Source: a bacterium (GTDB taxonomy: Bacteria; Planctomycetota; UBA1135; UBA2386). From it: a stretch of DNA of 64,000 nucleotides. The notes under the pieces were generated by a model. The model did no database searches, was not told the origin of the DNA, and worked only from the letters and a program-made list of their open reading frames with translations. Positions 18,465-28,046 of this stretch are shown here, in pieces. The DNA lies in NCBI GenBank assembly GCA_024743115.1, contig JANSXC010000008.1, positions 1-64,000 of the forward strand, in the 5' to 3' direction. A program made the position numbers and the translations under genes. Positions within the stretch are counted from its first letter, which is position 1; every line of letters begins with the position of its first letter.

Positions 18465-19529
18465 TCAGCGCACCGCCGCCCAGAGGTCGCCGGGCAGCCG
18501 GCGGATCGCGCCGCGTTCTGCGAGCGCGAGCAGCGCCCGCAGGAACGCCGGTCGCTCGAGGCCGCTCTCGCGTTGCAGCAGATCCGACGGGCGGGCGCCG
18601 CCGGTGAGGCCATCGACGATCGCCTGTTCGTCCGCGCTCTCCGCGAGCTGGCGGGCCTGGCCCTGTCCGGTCACCCCGAGGTCGCGCAGCAGGTTCTCGG
18701 CGTTCTCGACGAGCACGGCGCCCTCGGTGACGAGGCGATGACAGCCTTGGCTGAGGTCGCTGAAGATCGTGCCCGGCACCGCGAACACGTCGCGGCCGCA
18801 CTCGGCCGCGAAGCGCGCGGTGTGCAGTGCGCCCGAGGTGCTGCTGGCCTCGACGACGAGCGTGGCGGATGCCCCGCTCGCGAGGATGCGGTTGCGCCGC
18901 ACGAAGTGGCCGCGGCGCGCGCGGCGGCCGGGCGGCAGCTCGCTGACCACGCACCCGCCGGCCGCGACGATGTTGCCCGCGAGCTCGAGATGTTCGGGTG
19001 GATACAGCCGGTCGATGCCGCCCGCGAGCACGGCAACCGTCGGCGTCCGGGCCGCGAGCGCCGCGCGGTGCGCGATTGCGTCGACCCCGCGCGCGAGCCC
19101 GCTCCAGAGCACGAGGCCACTGCGCGCGAGTGCCCGCGCGAGCTGGTCGCCGGCCTCCTGACCGTAGGCCGATGGCGTGCGGCTGCCGACCACGCTGACG
19201 GCCGGCGTGGCCGCGAGTGCGTCCGGATCGCCGCGGCAGAACAGCACCAGCGGGCGCAGCGGACTGTCGTGGAGGCGGTCCGGGTAGCGCGGATCCGCGG
19301 GCGTAAGAACGGTCAGCCCGTGGCCAGCAGCCGCCTCGCGCATCGCGGTTGCGGCGGCTCGCAACCCGGGGTCGCGCAGCCTTGCCGCGACGCGTGGCGG
19401 CACGGTTCGCGGCGACGGTGGGTCTCGCAGCCAGCCCTCGAGATCGACGTCCGGGGCGAGCACCGCGCTGATCGGGCCTTCCCCGAAGCCTTCCGCGATG
19501 GCGATCTGTAGATACGAGAGCGGGTCCAC
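18465..19529 (-). CDS. dprA: DNA-processing protein DprA
   Basis: 354 aa, full length for the family. It loads RecA on incoming single-stranded DNA during natural transformation. The Rossmann-like core has AVSVVGSRTPSAYGQEAG, SGLARGVDAIAHRAAL, VAVLAGGIDRLYPPEH and the C-terminal GRDVFAVPGTIF and QGCHRLVTEGAV motifs. The N-terminal ~80 residues form a helical segment and the last ~70 (EQAIVDGLTGGARPSDLL...) a winged-helix domain. It is an isolated minus-strand gene between a convergent gene and a secreted kelch-like protein; no competence genes are adjacent. Confidence 0.93.
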   Translation of the reverse strand: MDPLSYLQIAIAEGFGEGPISAVLAPDVDLEGWLRDPPSPRTVPPRVAARLRDPGLRAAATAMREAAAGHGLTVLTPADPRYPDRLHDSPLRPLVLFCRGDPDALAATPAVSVVGSRTPSAYGQEAGDQLARALARSGLVLWSGLARGVDAIAHRAALAARTPTVAVLAGGIDRLYPPEHLELAGNIVAAGGCVVSELPPGRRARRGHFVRRNRILASGASATLVVEASSTSGALHTARFAAECGRDVFAVPGTIFSDLSQGCHRLVTEGAVLVENAENLLRDLGVTGQGQARQLAESADEQAIVDGLTGGARPSDLLQRESGLERPAFLRALLALAERGAIRRLPGDLWAAVR

Positions 19530-19603
19530 GTCGTGGTTGTGCCCCGCCGACTCGTGCCGTTACACGTGGGCTCCGAGTTCTCGTCTCGCCGTGGCCGCCC
19601 GGG

Positions 19604-20998
19604 TCACATGGGGCCGATCGTCAGCGCGACCTCGTTGCTCGCGAGAATGCCGCCGGTATTGGCCGCGGGGTCGGCGACGAAGCCCTGCGCGAAGATCACG
19701 ATGCCGGTGAGGCCCGGGTCCCGTGGCACCGCGAACGGCGCGGTCGCAACGCCGGCCGTGAGCGTGACGAAGCGTGTGGCGTCGGGTCGCACGCGCAGTT
19801 CGCAGCTCGGCAGGCCGTAGGCGGCGAGATCGAACGGCAGCGGTCCCGCCGCCCACTGCGAGTTGTCGAGGCCGAACGCAATCACTGCGGCGGCGTTCGT
19901 GGGGCCAGAGGCCGTGAGCTCGAGGTCCGGCGTCTGGCCGAGGATCGGCAGGTAAGAACTCTCGAGGGTCGCGGCGCCGACACTGGTCGAACAGTTCGGC
20001 GCGCCGGCCGTCACCCGCGCGATCGGGCCCGATCGATACTCGTAGACGTCGGTCTGCGGATTGGCACCGGTTCCGCCGATGAGGAGCGTGACGTTGCGTA
20101 TCACGTCGTGGACCATCCCGTGGCTCGCGAGATCCGGCGGTCTTGGCGTGCGGTCGTCGATGCGCCAGGTCGAGCCGTCCCAGGACCAGGTCCGGGTGTC
20201 GAACGTCCGGCCTCCGTACAGAGTTGCCAGGCCATCGTTCGGCCGCGTCGCGATCCCAGCCCACGACCGGGCGTTGGGTGCGTGGCGCGGTGCCTGCAAA
20301 CTCCAGTCAACGCCGTCCCACAGCCATGTGTCGCCGCGGGTGTATTGGGCGTCGAGGCCGCCGAAGAGCACGACGCCGCCACGCGCGAAGTCGGTTGCGA
20401 GGGCATGACCCCACCGTGCGCTCGGTCGGCGGGTCGTGCTGCGGCGAATCCACTGGGCGCCGTCCCAGAGCCACGTGTCGTCAAAATGCGTTTTGAGCCC
20501 CGGGGAGATGTGCGCGCCGCCGAACAGCAGCACCTGGCCCGTGGCGGCGTCGAACGCCAGCCTGCCGCCGCCGCGTGCGGGTGGTCGGGTCGCGGGGTTG
20601 GTCGCCCGCCAGTTGACGCCGTCCCATAGCCACGTGTCGTCGAGGATGACGAGTGCGCTGGCGCCGAAGCCGCCGAACAGGACGGCGACGCCGGCGGCCG
20701 GGTCGAACGTCATGCCATGCAGGCTGCGTGGGGGAGGCGACGTCGTGGGGGTGCGCTGCGTCCAGTCGATCCCGTCGAACTCCCAGGTGTCTCCGAGTGC
20801 TGGCACGATCCAGCTGCCGCCGAAGAGCACGGTCCGGGCGCGGCTCGTGTCGTAGGCGAGGCCAGGATCACTCCGTGGCAGCGGGGTCGTCGCGGTGCGC
20901 CGCGCGGTCCAGCCGGATTGCGCCGGAGCGCCGCTCGCGAACGTCAGCGTGAGCGCTGCCACGGCGGCGGCGCGGGTGAGCAGCGAATCGGCCATCAC
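19604..20998 (-). CDS. Secreted kelch-like beta-propeller protein
   Basis: 464 aa, with a signal peptide (AAAVAALTLTFASGAPAQ). Five to six repeats of ~50 residues follow the pattern GDTWEFDGIDWTQ then R-x-xHGMTFD then VLFGG, the classic kelch motif that builds a beta-propeller. The last ~130 residues (beginning near ARVTAGAPNCS) lack repeats and end GIVIFAQGFVAD and ASNEVALTIGPM, the C-terminal module also seen in the 758-aa and 833-aa secreted proteins of this window. Probably a surface-exposed binding protein; the ligand is unknown. Confidence 0.83.
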   Translation of the reverse strand: MMADSLLTRAAAVAALTLTFASGAPAQSGWTARRTATTPLPRSDPGLAYDTSRARTVLFGGSWIVPALGDTWEFDGIDWTQRTPTTSPPPRSLHGMTFDPAAGVAVLFGGFGASALVILDDTWLWDGVNWRATNPATRPPARGGGRLAFDAATGQVLLFGGAHISPGLKTHFDDTWLWDGAQWIRRSTTRRPSARWGHALATDFARGGVVLFGGLDAQYTRGDTWLWDGVDWSLQAPRHAPNARSWAGIATRPNDGLATLYGGRTFDTRTWSWDGSTWRIDDRTPRPPDLASHGMVHDVIRNVTLLIGGTGANPQTDVYEYRSGPIARVTAGAPNCSTSVGAATLESSYLPILGQTPDLELTASGPTNAAAVIAFGLDNSQWAAGPLPFDLAAYGLPSCELRVRPDATRFVTLTAGVATAPFAVPRDPGLTGIVIFAQGFVADPAANTGGILASNEVALTIGPM

Positions 20999-21056
20999 CG
21001 GTTCATAGCCGGCGGTTGCCCCGAGGCAACCGGGCGGGGGCAGCGAGCGGGCCGCA

Positions 21057-21080
21057 GCGGATCAGCCGAGGCCGATCCGC
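21057..21080 (-). terminator. Hairpin downstream of clpC
   Basis: Inverted repeat GCGGATC/GATCCGC with a 10-nt loop, 11 nt after the clpC stop on the minus strand. No U tract is present, so it is only a possible terminator. Confidence 0.4.
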
Positions 21081-21090
21081 CGCGCGGCGT

Positions 21091-23694
21091 TCAGCTGTTG
21101 TCGCCGCCGTCGTCCGACTTGTCGTCGTCGTCGCCCGCGTCGTCCTTGTCGCCGGTGGTTTCGGCGACCGCGGCGGTCTCCGTCTCCTTCTTCTCCTCTT
21201 CGGGCTTCGCCGTGAGCACGAAGTCGACGTCGTCGCCCTTCATCGTCGCGGTGATCACGAACGGAGTGTCGAGCTGGCCCTTGAGCATCTGCTCGCTGAG
21301 CGGGTCCTCGAGGTGGCGTTCGATGCCGCGCTTGAGCGGCCGTGCACCGAAGTCCTCGGTGAACGACTTGTCGATCAGCCACTCGAGCACGTCCGGCTGG
21401 ACCTCGAGGCTGTGACCCTTGTGGCCGAGGCGCTCGTTCACCTTCTCCAGCTCGTTGCCGACGATGCGGTGCATGTCGTCACGCGTGAGCTGGTTGAAGA
21501 TGACGATCTCGTCGAGGCGGTTGATGAACTCCGGCCGGAAGTGGCGTTCCACCTCGGCCATGATCATGTCGCGCATCTTGCTCGTGCCTGCTTCGGTGCC
21601 GGAGTTGGCGAAACCGAGTCCGGCGCTGTTCTTGATCAGGTTGGCGCCGATGTTCGACGTCATGATCAGGACCACGTTGCGGAAGTCGATGTGGCGACCG
21701 AACGAATCGGTCAGTCGGCCCTCCTCCATGATCTGGAGCAGCATGTTGAAGATGTCCGGGTGTGCTTTCTCGATCTCGTCGAGCAGCACGACCGAGTATG
21801 GCCGCCGGCGCACCTTCTCGGTGAGCTGGCCGCCCTCCTCGTAGCCGACGTAGCCCGGAGGCGCGCCGACGAGTCGCGAGGCGTTGTACTTCTCCATGTA
21901 CTCGGACATGTCGATCTGGATGATCGCGTCCTCGCTGCCGAACATGAACTTGGCCAGGCACTTGCTGAGCCACGTCTTGCCGACGCCCGACGGACCGAGG
22001 AACACGAATGAACCCATCGGTCGGTTGGGGTCCTTCAGGCCTGCGCGCGAGCGGCGCACGGCCTTGGCGATCGCGGTGATCGCTTCGTCTTGATTGATGA
22101 CGTCCTGGCCGAGCTCCTGCTCCATCTTGAGCAAGCGTTCGGCTTCGGCCTGGTCGAGGCGGTTGAGCGGGATGCCGGTCATCTTCGACACGGTTTCCGC
22201 GATCACCTCTTCGTCGACGACGCCGCCCGACTCGCGCGAGTTCTCGCGCTCGCGCCACTCCTTCTGGATCTCTTCCTTCTTCTTGCCGAGCTTGAACGCC
22301 TGGTCACGGAGGTCCGCGGCGCGCTCGAAATCCTGGCCGGCGACCGCCTCCTCCTTCTCCTTGTTGAGGCGGGTGATCTCGTTGTCCATCTCGCGCAGGT
22401 CGGGCGGCGCGGTCATCGACTTGATGCGGATGCGCGCGCCCGCTTCGTCGATCACGTCGATCGCCTTGTCCGGCAGGAATCGGCCCGTGATGTACCGGGT
22501 ACTGAGCTCAACGGCCGCCTCGAGGGCGTCCTCGGTGTAGTTGACGCGGTGGTGCGCCTCGTACTTGTCGCGCAGACCCTTGAGGATCTCGACGGCCTGT
22601 TCCGGCGTCGGCGGCTCGACGTTGACGGTCTGGAAACGCCGCTCGAGCGCGCCGTCCTTCTCGATGTACTTGCGGTACTCGTCGAGCGTCGTTGCGCCGA
22701 TGCACTGGACCTCACCGCGCGACAGCGCCGGCTTGAGTACGTTGCTGGCATCGATCGCGCCCTCGGCGCCGCCCGCACCGACGAGCGTGTGCAGCTCGTC
22801 GATGAACAGCATGACGTCCTTGGCGCGGCGCACCTCGGTCATCACGGCCTTGATGCGTTCTTCGAACTGACCGCGGTACTTCGTGCCCGCGACCATCATC
22901 GCGAGGTCGAGCACGACGAGGCGCTTCCTGCGCAGGATCTCGGGCACCGTGCCCTTGACGATGCGCTGCGCGAGGCCCTCGACGATCGCCGTCTTGCCGA
23001 CACCCGCTTCGCCCAGCAGCACCGGGTTGTTCTTCGTGCGGCGCGACAGAATCTGAATGACACGTTCGATCTCCTGGTCCCGACCGATCACGGGATCGAG
23101 CTTGGCGTCGCGCGCATGCTCGGTGAGATCGCGGCCGAACGAATCGAGCGCGGGCGTCTTGCTCTTGCCCTGCGAGCTGCCCTGGCGCGAGCTGCCCTCG
23201 GACGAACCGCCGCCGATCGACTCGCCGCTGTCGCCGTCGTCCTCGTTGTTGTGCTCGGACGCGCCCAGGAACTCGAGCACCTCTTCGCGCACTTCCTCGA
23301 GCTTGACGCCGAGGTTCATGAGGACCTGCGCGGCGATGCCTTCGTTCTCGCGAATCAGGCCGAGCAGCAGATGCTCGGTCCCGATGTAATTGTGGCTGAG
23401 CTGGGAGGCTTCCTCCATCGATAGCTCGAGCACCTTTTTCGCGCGCGGCGTGAACGGCAGTTGGCCCATCGTGACCATCGAGGGACCCGTCTTGACGATC
23501 TTCTCGACCTCGTGACGGATCTTCTCGAGATCGACGGTCATGTTCTTGAGTACGTTGGCAGCGACGCCGCTGCCTTCCTGGACCAGCCCGAGCAGGATGT
23601 GCTCGGTGCCGATGTACTCGTGGTTGAACTTCATCGCCTCCTGGCGGGCAAAGCTCATGACCTTCTTGGCGCGGTCGGTGAAGCGATCAAACAT
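21091..23694 (-). CDS. clpC: ATP-dependent Clp protease ATP-binding subunit ClpC
   Basis: 867 aa. The N-domain (~1-150) has two repeats, each with [11 protein letters not shown] or [11 protein letters not shown]. The first AAA+ module contains the Walker [13 protein letters not shown]/middle segment (~430-470, [18 protein letters not shown]) follows, then the second AAA+ module ([35 protein letters not shown]). It unfolds substrates for ClpP. An unusual acidic ~40-residue tail (about 20 Asp/Glu) extends beyond the usual end. It lies downstream of mcsA and mcsB on the same strand, the Firmicutes-type order, here without ctsR. A Shine-Dalgarno (GGAG) precedes the start. Confidence 0.95.
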   Translation of the reverse strand: MFDRFTDRAKKVMSFARQEAMKFNHEYIGTEHILLGLVQEGSGVAANVLKNMTVDLEKIRHEVEKIVKTGPSMVTMGQLPFTPRAKKVLELSMEEASQLSHNYIGTEHLLLGLIRENEGIAAQVLMNLGVKLEEVREEVLEFLGASEHNNEDDGDSGESIGGGSSEGSSRQGSSQGKSKTPALDSFGRDLTEHARDAKLDPVIGRDQEIERVIQILSRRTKNNPVLLGEAGVGKTAIVEGLAQRIVKGTVPEILRRKRLVVLDLAMMVAGTKYRGQFEERIKAVMTEVRRAKDVMLFIDELHTLVGAGGAEGAIDASNVLKPALSRGEVQCIGATTLDEYRKYIEKDGALERRFQTVNVEPPTPEQAVEILKGLRDKYEAHHRVNYTEDALEAAVELSTRYITGRFLPDKAIDVIDEAGARIRIKSMTAPPDLREMDNEITRLNKEKEEAVAGQDFERAADLRDQAFKLGKKKEEIQKEWRERENSRESGGVVDEEVIAETVSKMTGIPLNRLDQAEAERLLKMEQELGQDVINQDEAITAIAKAVRRSRAGLKDPNRPMGSFVFLGPSGVGKTWLSKCLAKFMFGSEDAIIQIDMSEYMEKYNASRLVGAPPGYVGYEEGGQLTEKVRRRPYSVVLLDEIEKAHPDIFNMLLQIMEEGRLTDSFGRHIDFRNVVLIMTSNIGANLIKNSAGLGFANSGTEAGTSKMRDMIMAEVERHFRPEFINRLDEIVIFNQLTRDDMHRIVGNELEKVNERLGHKGHSLEVQPDVLEWLIDKSFTEDFGARPLKRGIERHLEDPLSEQMLKGQLDTPFVITATMKGDDVDFVLTAKPEEEKKETETAAVAETTGDKDDAGDDDDKSDDGGDNS

Positions 23695-24005
23695 GCTGTA
23701 GAAGTCTCCGCAGGCCGGGGTTGGCCCTGTTCCTAAGATCGGTTTCCTGGGGTATAGGATTTACCCGGTTTGGAGATCCAGATGCGAAGGGCAAGACCGG
23801 GGATTTTGGCCGGTTTCGCAACGGCGCGGCAGAACGGGCCCATGGCCGCGGAATCACCCGCTTCGGGGCCGATCTGGGGTGGTCGGACGGGGATGTCTCC
23901 CCGGGGGGGCGCCGCCGGGCTGACGGGGCCTCAGAACCCAAGCAGAGCGCCGAAGGCGCTCGGCGTGGTCCTGGGCAGGATTGCTCGCGAAGCGAGCAAC
24001 TCCGC
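23695..24005. other. mcsB-clpC intergenic region
   Basis: No gene. It contains the leader of clpC (minus strand), a small inverted repeat GGGTA/TACCC (23750-23766) that might mark a promoter, and at its right end the two-tier hairpin repeat (23962-24010) that begins at the mcsB stop. Confidence 0.5.
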
Positions 24006-24010
24006 TCAGA
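23962..24010 (-). repeat. Two-tier hairpin repeat at the mcsB stop codon (copy A)
   Basis: On the minus strand the element begins at the stop codon and forms an inner perfect stem TTGCTCGC/GCGAGCAA with a TTC loop. Imperfect outer arms surround it (TGAGCGGA with TCCTGCCCA, one mismatch and one G-U pair in the first seven pairs). The same ~48-bp sequence, with changes that partly keep the outer pairing, recurs at 34553-34600 after the alginate-export-like gene. Probably a transcription terminator or a mobile small repeat. Confidence 0.65.
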
Positions 24011-25124
24011 GCTGGACCCGCAGCACCTCGCGCACCAATCGGGCGCGGCGCTCGTCCCGTTCGTCCGGATCGAGACGCTGGCGTGACTCGCGCTGCAGGT
24101 GACCGGGCTGTGACAGCAGCAGCGCCCGGTTGACGTCGGCGACGGTGAAGCCGGACAGGACCTTCTCCTCGAGACCCAGGCGCAGAGCCGACAGGCAGCC
24201 GAGGGACTCCTCACTCGTGAGGATCTGCGCGCGTTCGATCGTGCCGAGTGCGCGATGGATGCGATCGAGCGTGCGCGCGCGGGCGGCGCCACGCAGCAGC
24301 GCTTCGCGGACCTCGCGTTCCCAGGTCACGATGCGCCCGACCGCGAGTCGGACGTCGTCGATGATCTGCTCCTCGTCGCGGCCGAGCGTGATCTGGTTGC
24401 TGACCTGATAGAAGTCGCCGAGGGCGCGGCTGCCCTCGCCGTAGAGGCCGCGCACGGCCAGATGGATCTTCTGCGCGACATTGGTGGCGCGCTCGATGTC
24501 CTCGGACCAGACCAGGCCGGGCAGGTGCAGCATCACGGACAAGCGCAGGCCGGTGCCGGTGTTGGTCGGGCACGACGTCTGGAACCCGAACTCCTCCGAC
24601 CACGCGATCGGGAGCCGCTGCATCAGCGCGTCGTCGAGGCGCTCGGCGCGTCGCCAGGCGCCGTCGAGTTCGAGGCCGGACTCGAAGACCTGCATGCGCA
24701 GGTGATCCTCCTCGTTGACCATGATCGCGACGCTCTCGTCCGAGTCGATCGCGGCGGCCCGCGGCCGGCGGCTCGTCGCGAGTTCGCGGCTGATCAGGTG
24801 GCGCTCGACGAGCACGGAGCGTTCGAGTTCGTCGATCGAGTCGAGGTCGACGATCGCGAGCTGCTCGGGCAGGCCCGGCTTCTGCAGGCGGTCGATCACG
24901 AAGTCGCGCAGCTGGCGTGCCTGCTCTTCGGCGAGCTGCGGGCTGAAGTGGTAGCCGACGAGGTTGCGCGCGAGTCGCACGCGCGTGCAGATCGCGATGT
25001 CACTGTCGGGGCCCGAACCGCGCAGCCAGGCGCCGCCCTGGAACTCGGGCGCGCCAGATTGGTCGGAGCCAGACTCGTCGAAGTCCGACGCGTCGAAATC
25101 GGTGTCGTCGCCGTTGCCGCTCAC
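24006..25124 (-). CDS. mcsB: Protein arginine kinase McsB
   Basis: 372 aa from a GTG at 25124 that overlaps the mcsA stop by 4 nt (GTGA). It phosphorylates arginine side chains and marks proteins for ClpCP in characterised bacteria. Guanidino-kinase-fold motifs: ICTRVRLARNL and FSPQLAEEQ near residues 30-55, the catalytic-cysteine loop TSCPTNTGTGLRLSVMLHLPGL at ~190-210, NQITLGRDEEQIIDDV, and the C-terminal helix. Residues 1-25 are Asp-rich and poorly conserved. It requires McsA as activator, which is encoded directly upstream. Confidence 0.94.
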   Translation of the reverse strand: MSGNGDDTDFDASDFDESGSDQSGAPEFQGGAWLRGSGPDSDIAICTRVRLARNLVGYHFSPQLAEEQARQLRDFVIDRLQKPGLPEQLAIVDLDSIDELERSVLVERHLISRELATSRRPRAAAIDSDESVAIMVNEEDHLRMQVFESGLELDGAWRRAERLDDALMQRLPIAWSEEFGFQTSCPTNTGTGLRLSVMLHLPGLVWSEDIERATNVAQKIHLAVRGLYGEGSRALGDFYQVSNQITLGRDEEQIIDDVRLAVGRIVTWEREVREALLRGAARARTLDRIHRALGTIERAQILTSEESLGCLSALRLGLEEKVLSGFTVADVNRALLLSQPGHLQRESRQRLDPDERDERRARLVREVLRVQL

Positions 25125-25732
25125 GAGTGGGTGCCCTCGCTCGATTCGCCGCGTTCGAGCCGCCGTAGGTCGTCTCGCAGTTTTGCGGCTTCTTCGTAGC
25201 GTTCGCCGCGGACCGCGTCCTCGAGTCGTTGGCGCAGTTGCGCGAGGTCGCGTTCGTCGGTCGCGGGTGGCGCGGCTGCGAGGCGGCCCGGCAGACGGCC
25301 GCGATGGCTCTGCGCTTCGTGGATCCGCTGCAGCAGCGGCACCAGGTCGTTGCGGTAGGTTTCGTAGCAGCGCGGGCAGCCGAGGCGCCCCTTGCTGCGG
25401 AACTCGCTGACCGTCATGCCGCAGCCCGGGCACGCGTCCGCTTGCTGGCGTGCCGCCCCACGCCGTGGCTTGCCGGCGCTGCCGGTTTCGGCCGCGCTGT
25501 CCTCATTGCCCGCTTCACTGCCAGCCGCACTTCCGGCCCCTGGCGCCTGCAGGCCGCCGAGCAGATCCTCGAGGATCTCCGCGGAGAACTTGGGCGGCGT
25601 CTTCGGCTGCGCGACACCGAGCTGCTCGGCGCAGGTCGGGCACAAGTGTTGTGATCCGGTCACGGCGCCGTCGTCGAGGTCCAGGATCACGACCGATGCG
25701 AGCGCTGTCTGGCATGCGGAGCAGTATTGCAT
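25121..25732 (-). CDS. mcsA: McsA, activator of McsB (UVR-motif Zn protein)
   Basis: 203 aa from the ATG at 25732 (a 13-residue extension is possible but has no family support). It has two pairs of Zn-binding CxxC motifs: CSAC and CPTC in the first ~35 residues, then CPGC and CPRC. The C-terminus has a UVR motif (LRQRLEDAVRGERYEEAAKLRDDLRRLE). This is the typical McsA layout; the protein activates McsB and binds stress-damaged substrates. The linker contains a long Ala/Gly/Ser stretch. It is 13 nt downstream of murD, so the quality-control genes may be cotranscribed with a cell-wall gene. Confidence 0.9.
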   Translation of the reverse strand: MQYCSACQTALASVVILDLDDGAVTGSQHLCPTCAEQLGVAQPKTPPKFSAEILEDLLGGLQAPGAGSAAGSEAGNEDSAAETGSAGKPRRGAARQQADACPGCGMTVSEFRSKGRLGCPRCYETYRNDLVPLLQRIHEAQSHRGRLPGRLAAAPPATDERDLAQLRQRLEDAVRGERYEEAAKLRDDLRRLERGESSEGTHS

Positions 25733-25745
25733 CGTGCTACGGACT

Positions 25746-27224
25746 CTACCCGGAGGTCCGCGACGACGCACTACGGAGCCAATCGTGGAACGCCAGGGCG
25801 CGGGCGCGGAAGTTGGGGAACTGATCGAACGACGCGAACCCCGGACTGAACAAGATGGCGTCGCCCGGGTTGGCGGCCCGGCGCGCGGCGCCGAGGGCGT
25901 TGTGCAGGTCGTCGTGCGTGGTCAGCGGCGGGTTTGCCGGGGTGGGGGGGGCATTGGTTCCGCCGGCTTCGTCCGCAGTCACAGCCCTGGCCGGCGCGCC
26001 CCGCCAACTGGCCGCGAGGGGATCGGCGGCGTGGCCGAAAACGTGCGCGCTGGCGCAGTGTGGTGCGAGGGCGGTGACGACGGCGGCGAAGTCGTCGGAC
26101 TTGCTCTTGCCGCCGCCGACCCAGTGGATGCGGGTGTGCTTGCCGGTCAATGCGGTCAGTGCGGTCCGGGTCGATTCTGCGGCGGTGCTCACGGCGTTGT
26201 CGTAGATCGTGACACCGTCGAGCTGCCGGACGCGTTGCAGCCGGAACGGCAGCGGTGCAGCCGTGGCGAGAGCGAGTCCGACGCGATCGGGGGCGGCATC
26301 GACGCAGTCCGCTGCGGCCGCGGCGGCCATCGCGTTCTCGACCTGGAAGTCGCCCGGCTGTTGCAGGGCATCCCGGTGCAGGATCGTTCGTCTCGGGCGA
26401 CCGCCGCGGCGGATCGTGACGAACCCGTGCTCCAACCCGACGCTGTCGGGTGCGGGCGCGGTCAAGGCGTAGCGCAAGCGCACGGCTGCCGTCGTCGCGT
26501 AGGCCGCGGCGACCGGATCGGCGGCGGCGTGCACGACGAAGCCCCGCGCCGCCCGCGCGAGCCGGCTCTTGGCCGCGTGGTAGTTCGTGAGCGAGCCATG
26601 GCGATCGAGGTGGTCGCTCGTGACCCGCGTGAAGACGGCGCCTTCGACGCGAATCGAGTCGGCCATGCGTTCGAGCTGGAAGCTCGACATCTCGACGACC
26701 GCGAGCTGTTCGGCGCGCCACGCGGCTTCGTCGGCGAGCAGGCTGTGGCCGATGTTGCCGCCGAGCAGCGCATCGAACCCGGCGCGCTGGAGCGCGCGAT
26801 GGAGCATCGTCGCGGTCGTCGACTTGCCGTTGGTCCCGGTGACGCCGATGACCCGGCCCGGATAGGCGGCGAGGAACAGGTCGAGTTCCTGCGTGCGGGC
26901 GATGCCGCGTCTGGCTGCGGCCTGCACCAGCGGATGTTCGTCGGGCACGGCCGGGTTCTGGACGAAGCACTCGATGTCGTCGAGCAGGGATTCGGCCTCG
27001 GAGCCGAGATGCCATTCGACGAGCAGGCCGTGCAGGGCAGCCTGCAGCGAGTCCCGTTCGCTTCGGAGGTCCGGGCCGTCACCGCGGTCCGCGACGCGCA
27101 CCCGGCAGCCGCGGCGCGCGAGGTGGCGGATCGTCTCGCGCCCACCGCCGAAACGCCCGAGGCCGTGGACGAGCACGCGGGTGCCGGCGGGCAGCTCCGG
27201 AACCGTTCGTGCGGTGCCGTTCAT
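25746..27224 (-). CDS. murD: UDP-N-acetylmuramoylalanine--D-glutamate ligase MurD
   Basis: 492 aa from the ATG at 27224 (alternative starts in repeat units are discussed in the findings). It adds D-glutamate to UDP-MurNAc-L-alanine in peptidoglycan synthesis. The N-terminal Rossmann domain is VLVHGLGRFGGG; the central ATPase has VIGVTGTNGKSTT, followed by VEMSSFQLE and DHLDRHGSL; the C-terminal domain ends with GDAILFSPGFASFDQF. All catalytic signatures are present. It is immediately followed by mcsA on the same strand. Confidence 0.94.
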   Translation of the reverse strand: MNGTARTVPELPAGTRVLVHGLGRFGGGRETIRHLARRGCRVRVADRGDGPDLRSERDSLQAALHGLLVEWHLGSEAESLLDDIECFVQNPAVPDEHPLVQAAARRGIARTQELDLFLAAYPGRVIGVTGTNGKSTTATMLHRALQRAGFDALLGGNIGHSLLADEAAWRAEQLAVVEMSSFQLERMADSIRVEGAVFTRVTSDHLDRHGSLTNYHAAKSRLARAARGFVVHAAADPVAAAYATTAAVRLRYALTAPAPDSVGLEHGFVTIRRGGRPRRTILHRDALQQPGDFQVENAMAAAAAADCVDAAPDRVGLALATAAPLPFRLQRVRQLDGVTIYDNAVSTAAESTRTALTALTGKHTRIHWVGGGKSKSDDFAAVVTALAPHCASAHVFGHAADPLAASWRGAPARAVTADEAGGTNAPPTPANPPLTTHDDLHNALGAARRAANPGDAILFSPGFASFDQFPNFRARALAFHDWLRSASSRTSG

Positions 27225-27280
27225 CGGGTGCCGTTCATCGGGTGGCGTCATCGGGTGGCGTCATCGGGTGGCGTCACCGG
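27214..27280. repeat. Tandem repeat of 13/14-bp units over the murD start
   Basis: Five head-to-tail units. The first two are 14 bp (on the plus strand GTGCCGTTCATCGG, at 27214 and 27228); the next three are 13 bp (GTGGCGTCATCGG at 27242 and 27255, and a CACC variant at 27268). On the murD strand the first four units contain an ATG. Changes in unit number would change which start is in frame or its context. Confidence 0.9.
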
Positions 27281-27287
27281 ATGGCAT

Positions 27288-27764
27288 TCACCGCGCGATG
27301 CGGGCGGCGTCGGCGCGCACCCGCACGTTTTCGCTGCCGGTCGGGCGGACGTCGTCCTCGACGCGCAGATCGTTTGGGGTGGCCGGCAGTTCGACCGTCG
27401 CGACGAAACGTGGTTCGCCGTGGAGGCCGCGGTCCAGCGCTTCGAGGAAGAAGTCGAGCGGGAACAGCCACGGGCTCGCGGGGGCCGGCTGCGGGATCGG
27501 CACGCTGACGGGCTGAAGCTCCCAGTCCGGCAGTCCGCTCGGCAGGTCGCGCGGCAGCGCATCGACGCGGCTCGTGCCGTAGTAGCGATAGGGCAGCGCG
27601 GGTCGGGTCTCAAGCCGGCCGTCGACGAAGCAGCGGTGCTGGCCTGAGTTCTCGATGTAGGTGCGCGGTCCTTCGCAGGCGGCTCCGGCCAGGAACGCCA
27701 GGGCCCCCAGTGCGAGGGTCGGCGCGCGGGCCGGCAGCGTTCTGGTGGCTGGCAAGGTTCTCAC
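27288..27764 (-). CDS. Putative lipoprotein of unknown function
   Basis: 158 aa. The N-terminus (ALGALAFLAGAAC) looks like a lipoprotein signal with lipobox Cys at about residue 30. It is aromatic- and proline-rich (YRYYGTSRVD, PASPWLFPLDFFLEALDRGL), with no recognised domain. It lies 8 nt downstream of the murD repeat on the same strand and transcribes towards it, so it is a candidate upstream partner in transcription. The mature domain could be a small periplasmic or outer-membrane component. Confidence 0.65.
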   Translation of the reverse strand: MRTLPATRTLPARAPTLALGALAFLAGAACEGPRTYIENSGQHRCFVDGRLETRPALPYRYYGTSRVDALPRDLPSGLPDWELQPVSVPIPQPAPASPWLFPLDFFLEALDRGLHGEPRFVATVELPATPNDLRVEDDVRPTGSENVRVRADAARIAR

Positions 27765-27810
27765 GAGGCGTTCTCACGAGGTTCGTCGCTACCGTGGTGG
27801 CGGCAGGAAG

Positions 27811-27904
<94 letters not shown>

Positions 27905-28046
27905 GCAGGGAAGCCGCAGGCATTCAAGACGGTGGCGTCGGCGGCGTCAATAGTCGGGCGTGTTCTTGGGGATGTCCCGAAATGGGGCATCCCGCGACCC
28001 GAGACCTGGGCCCAAAGGCTGATCTGCCGAACCGGAACCAAGAGTC

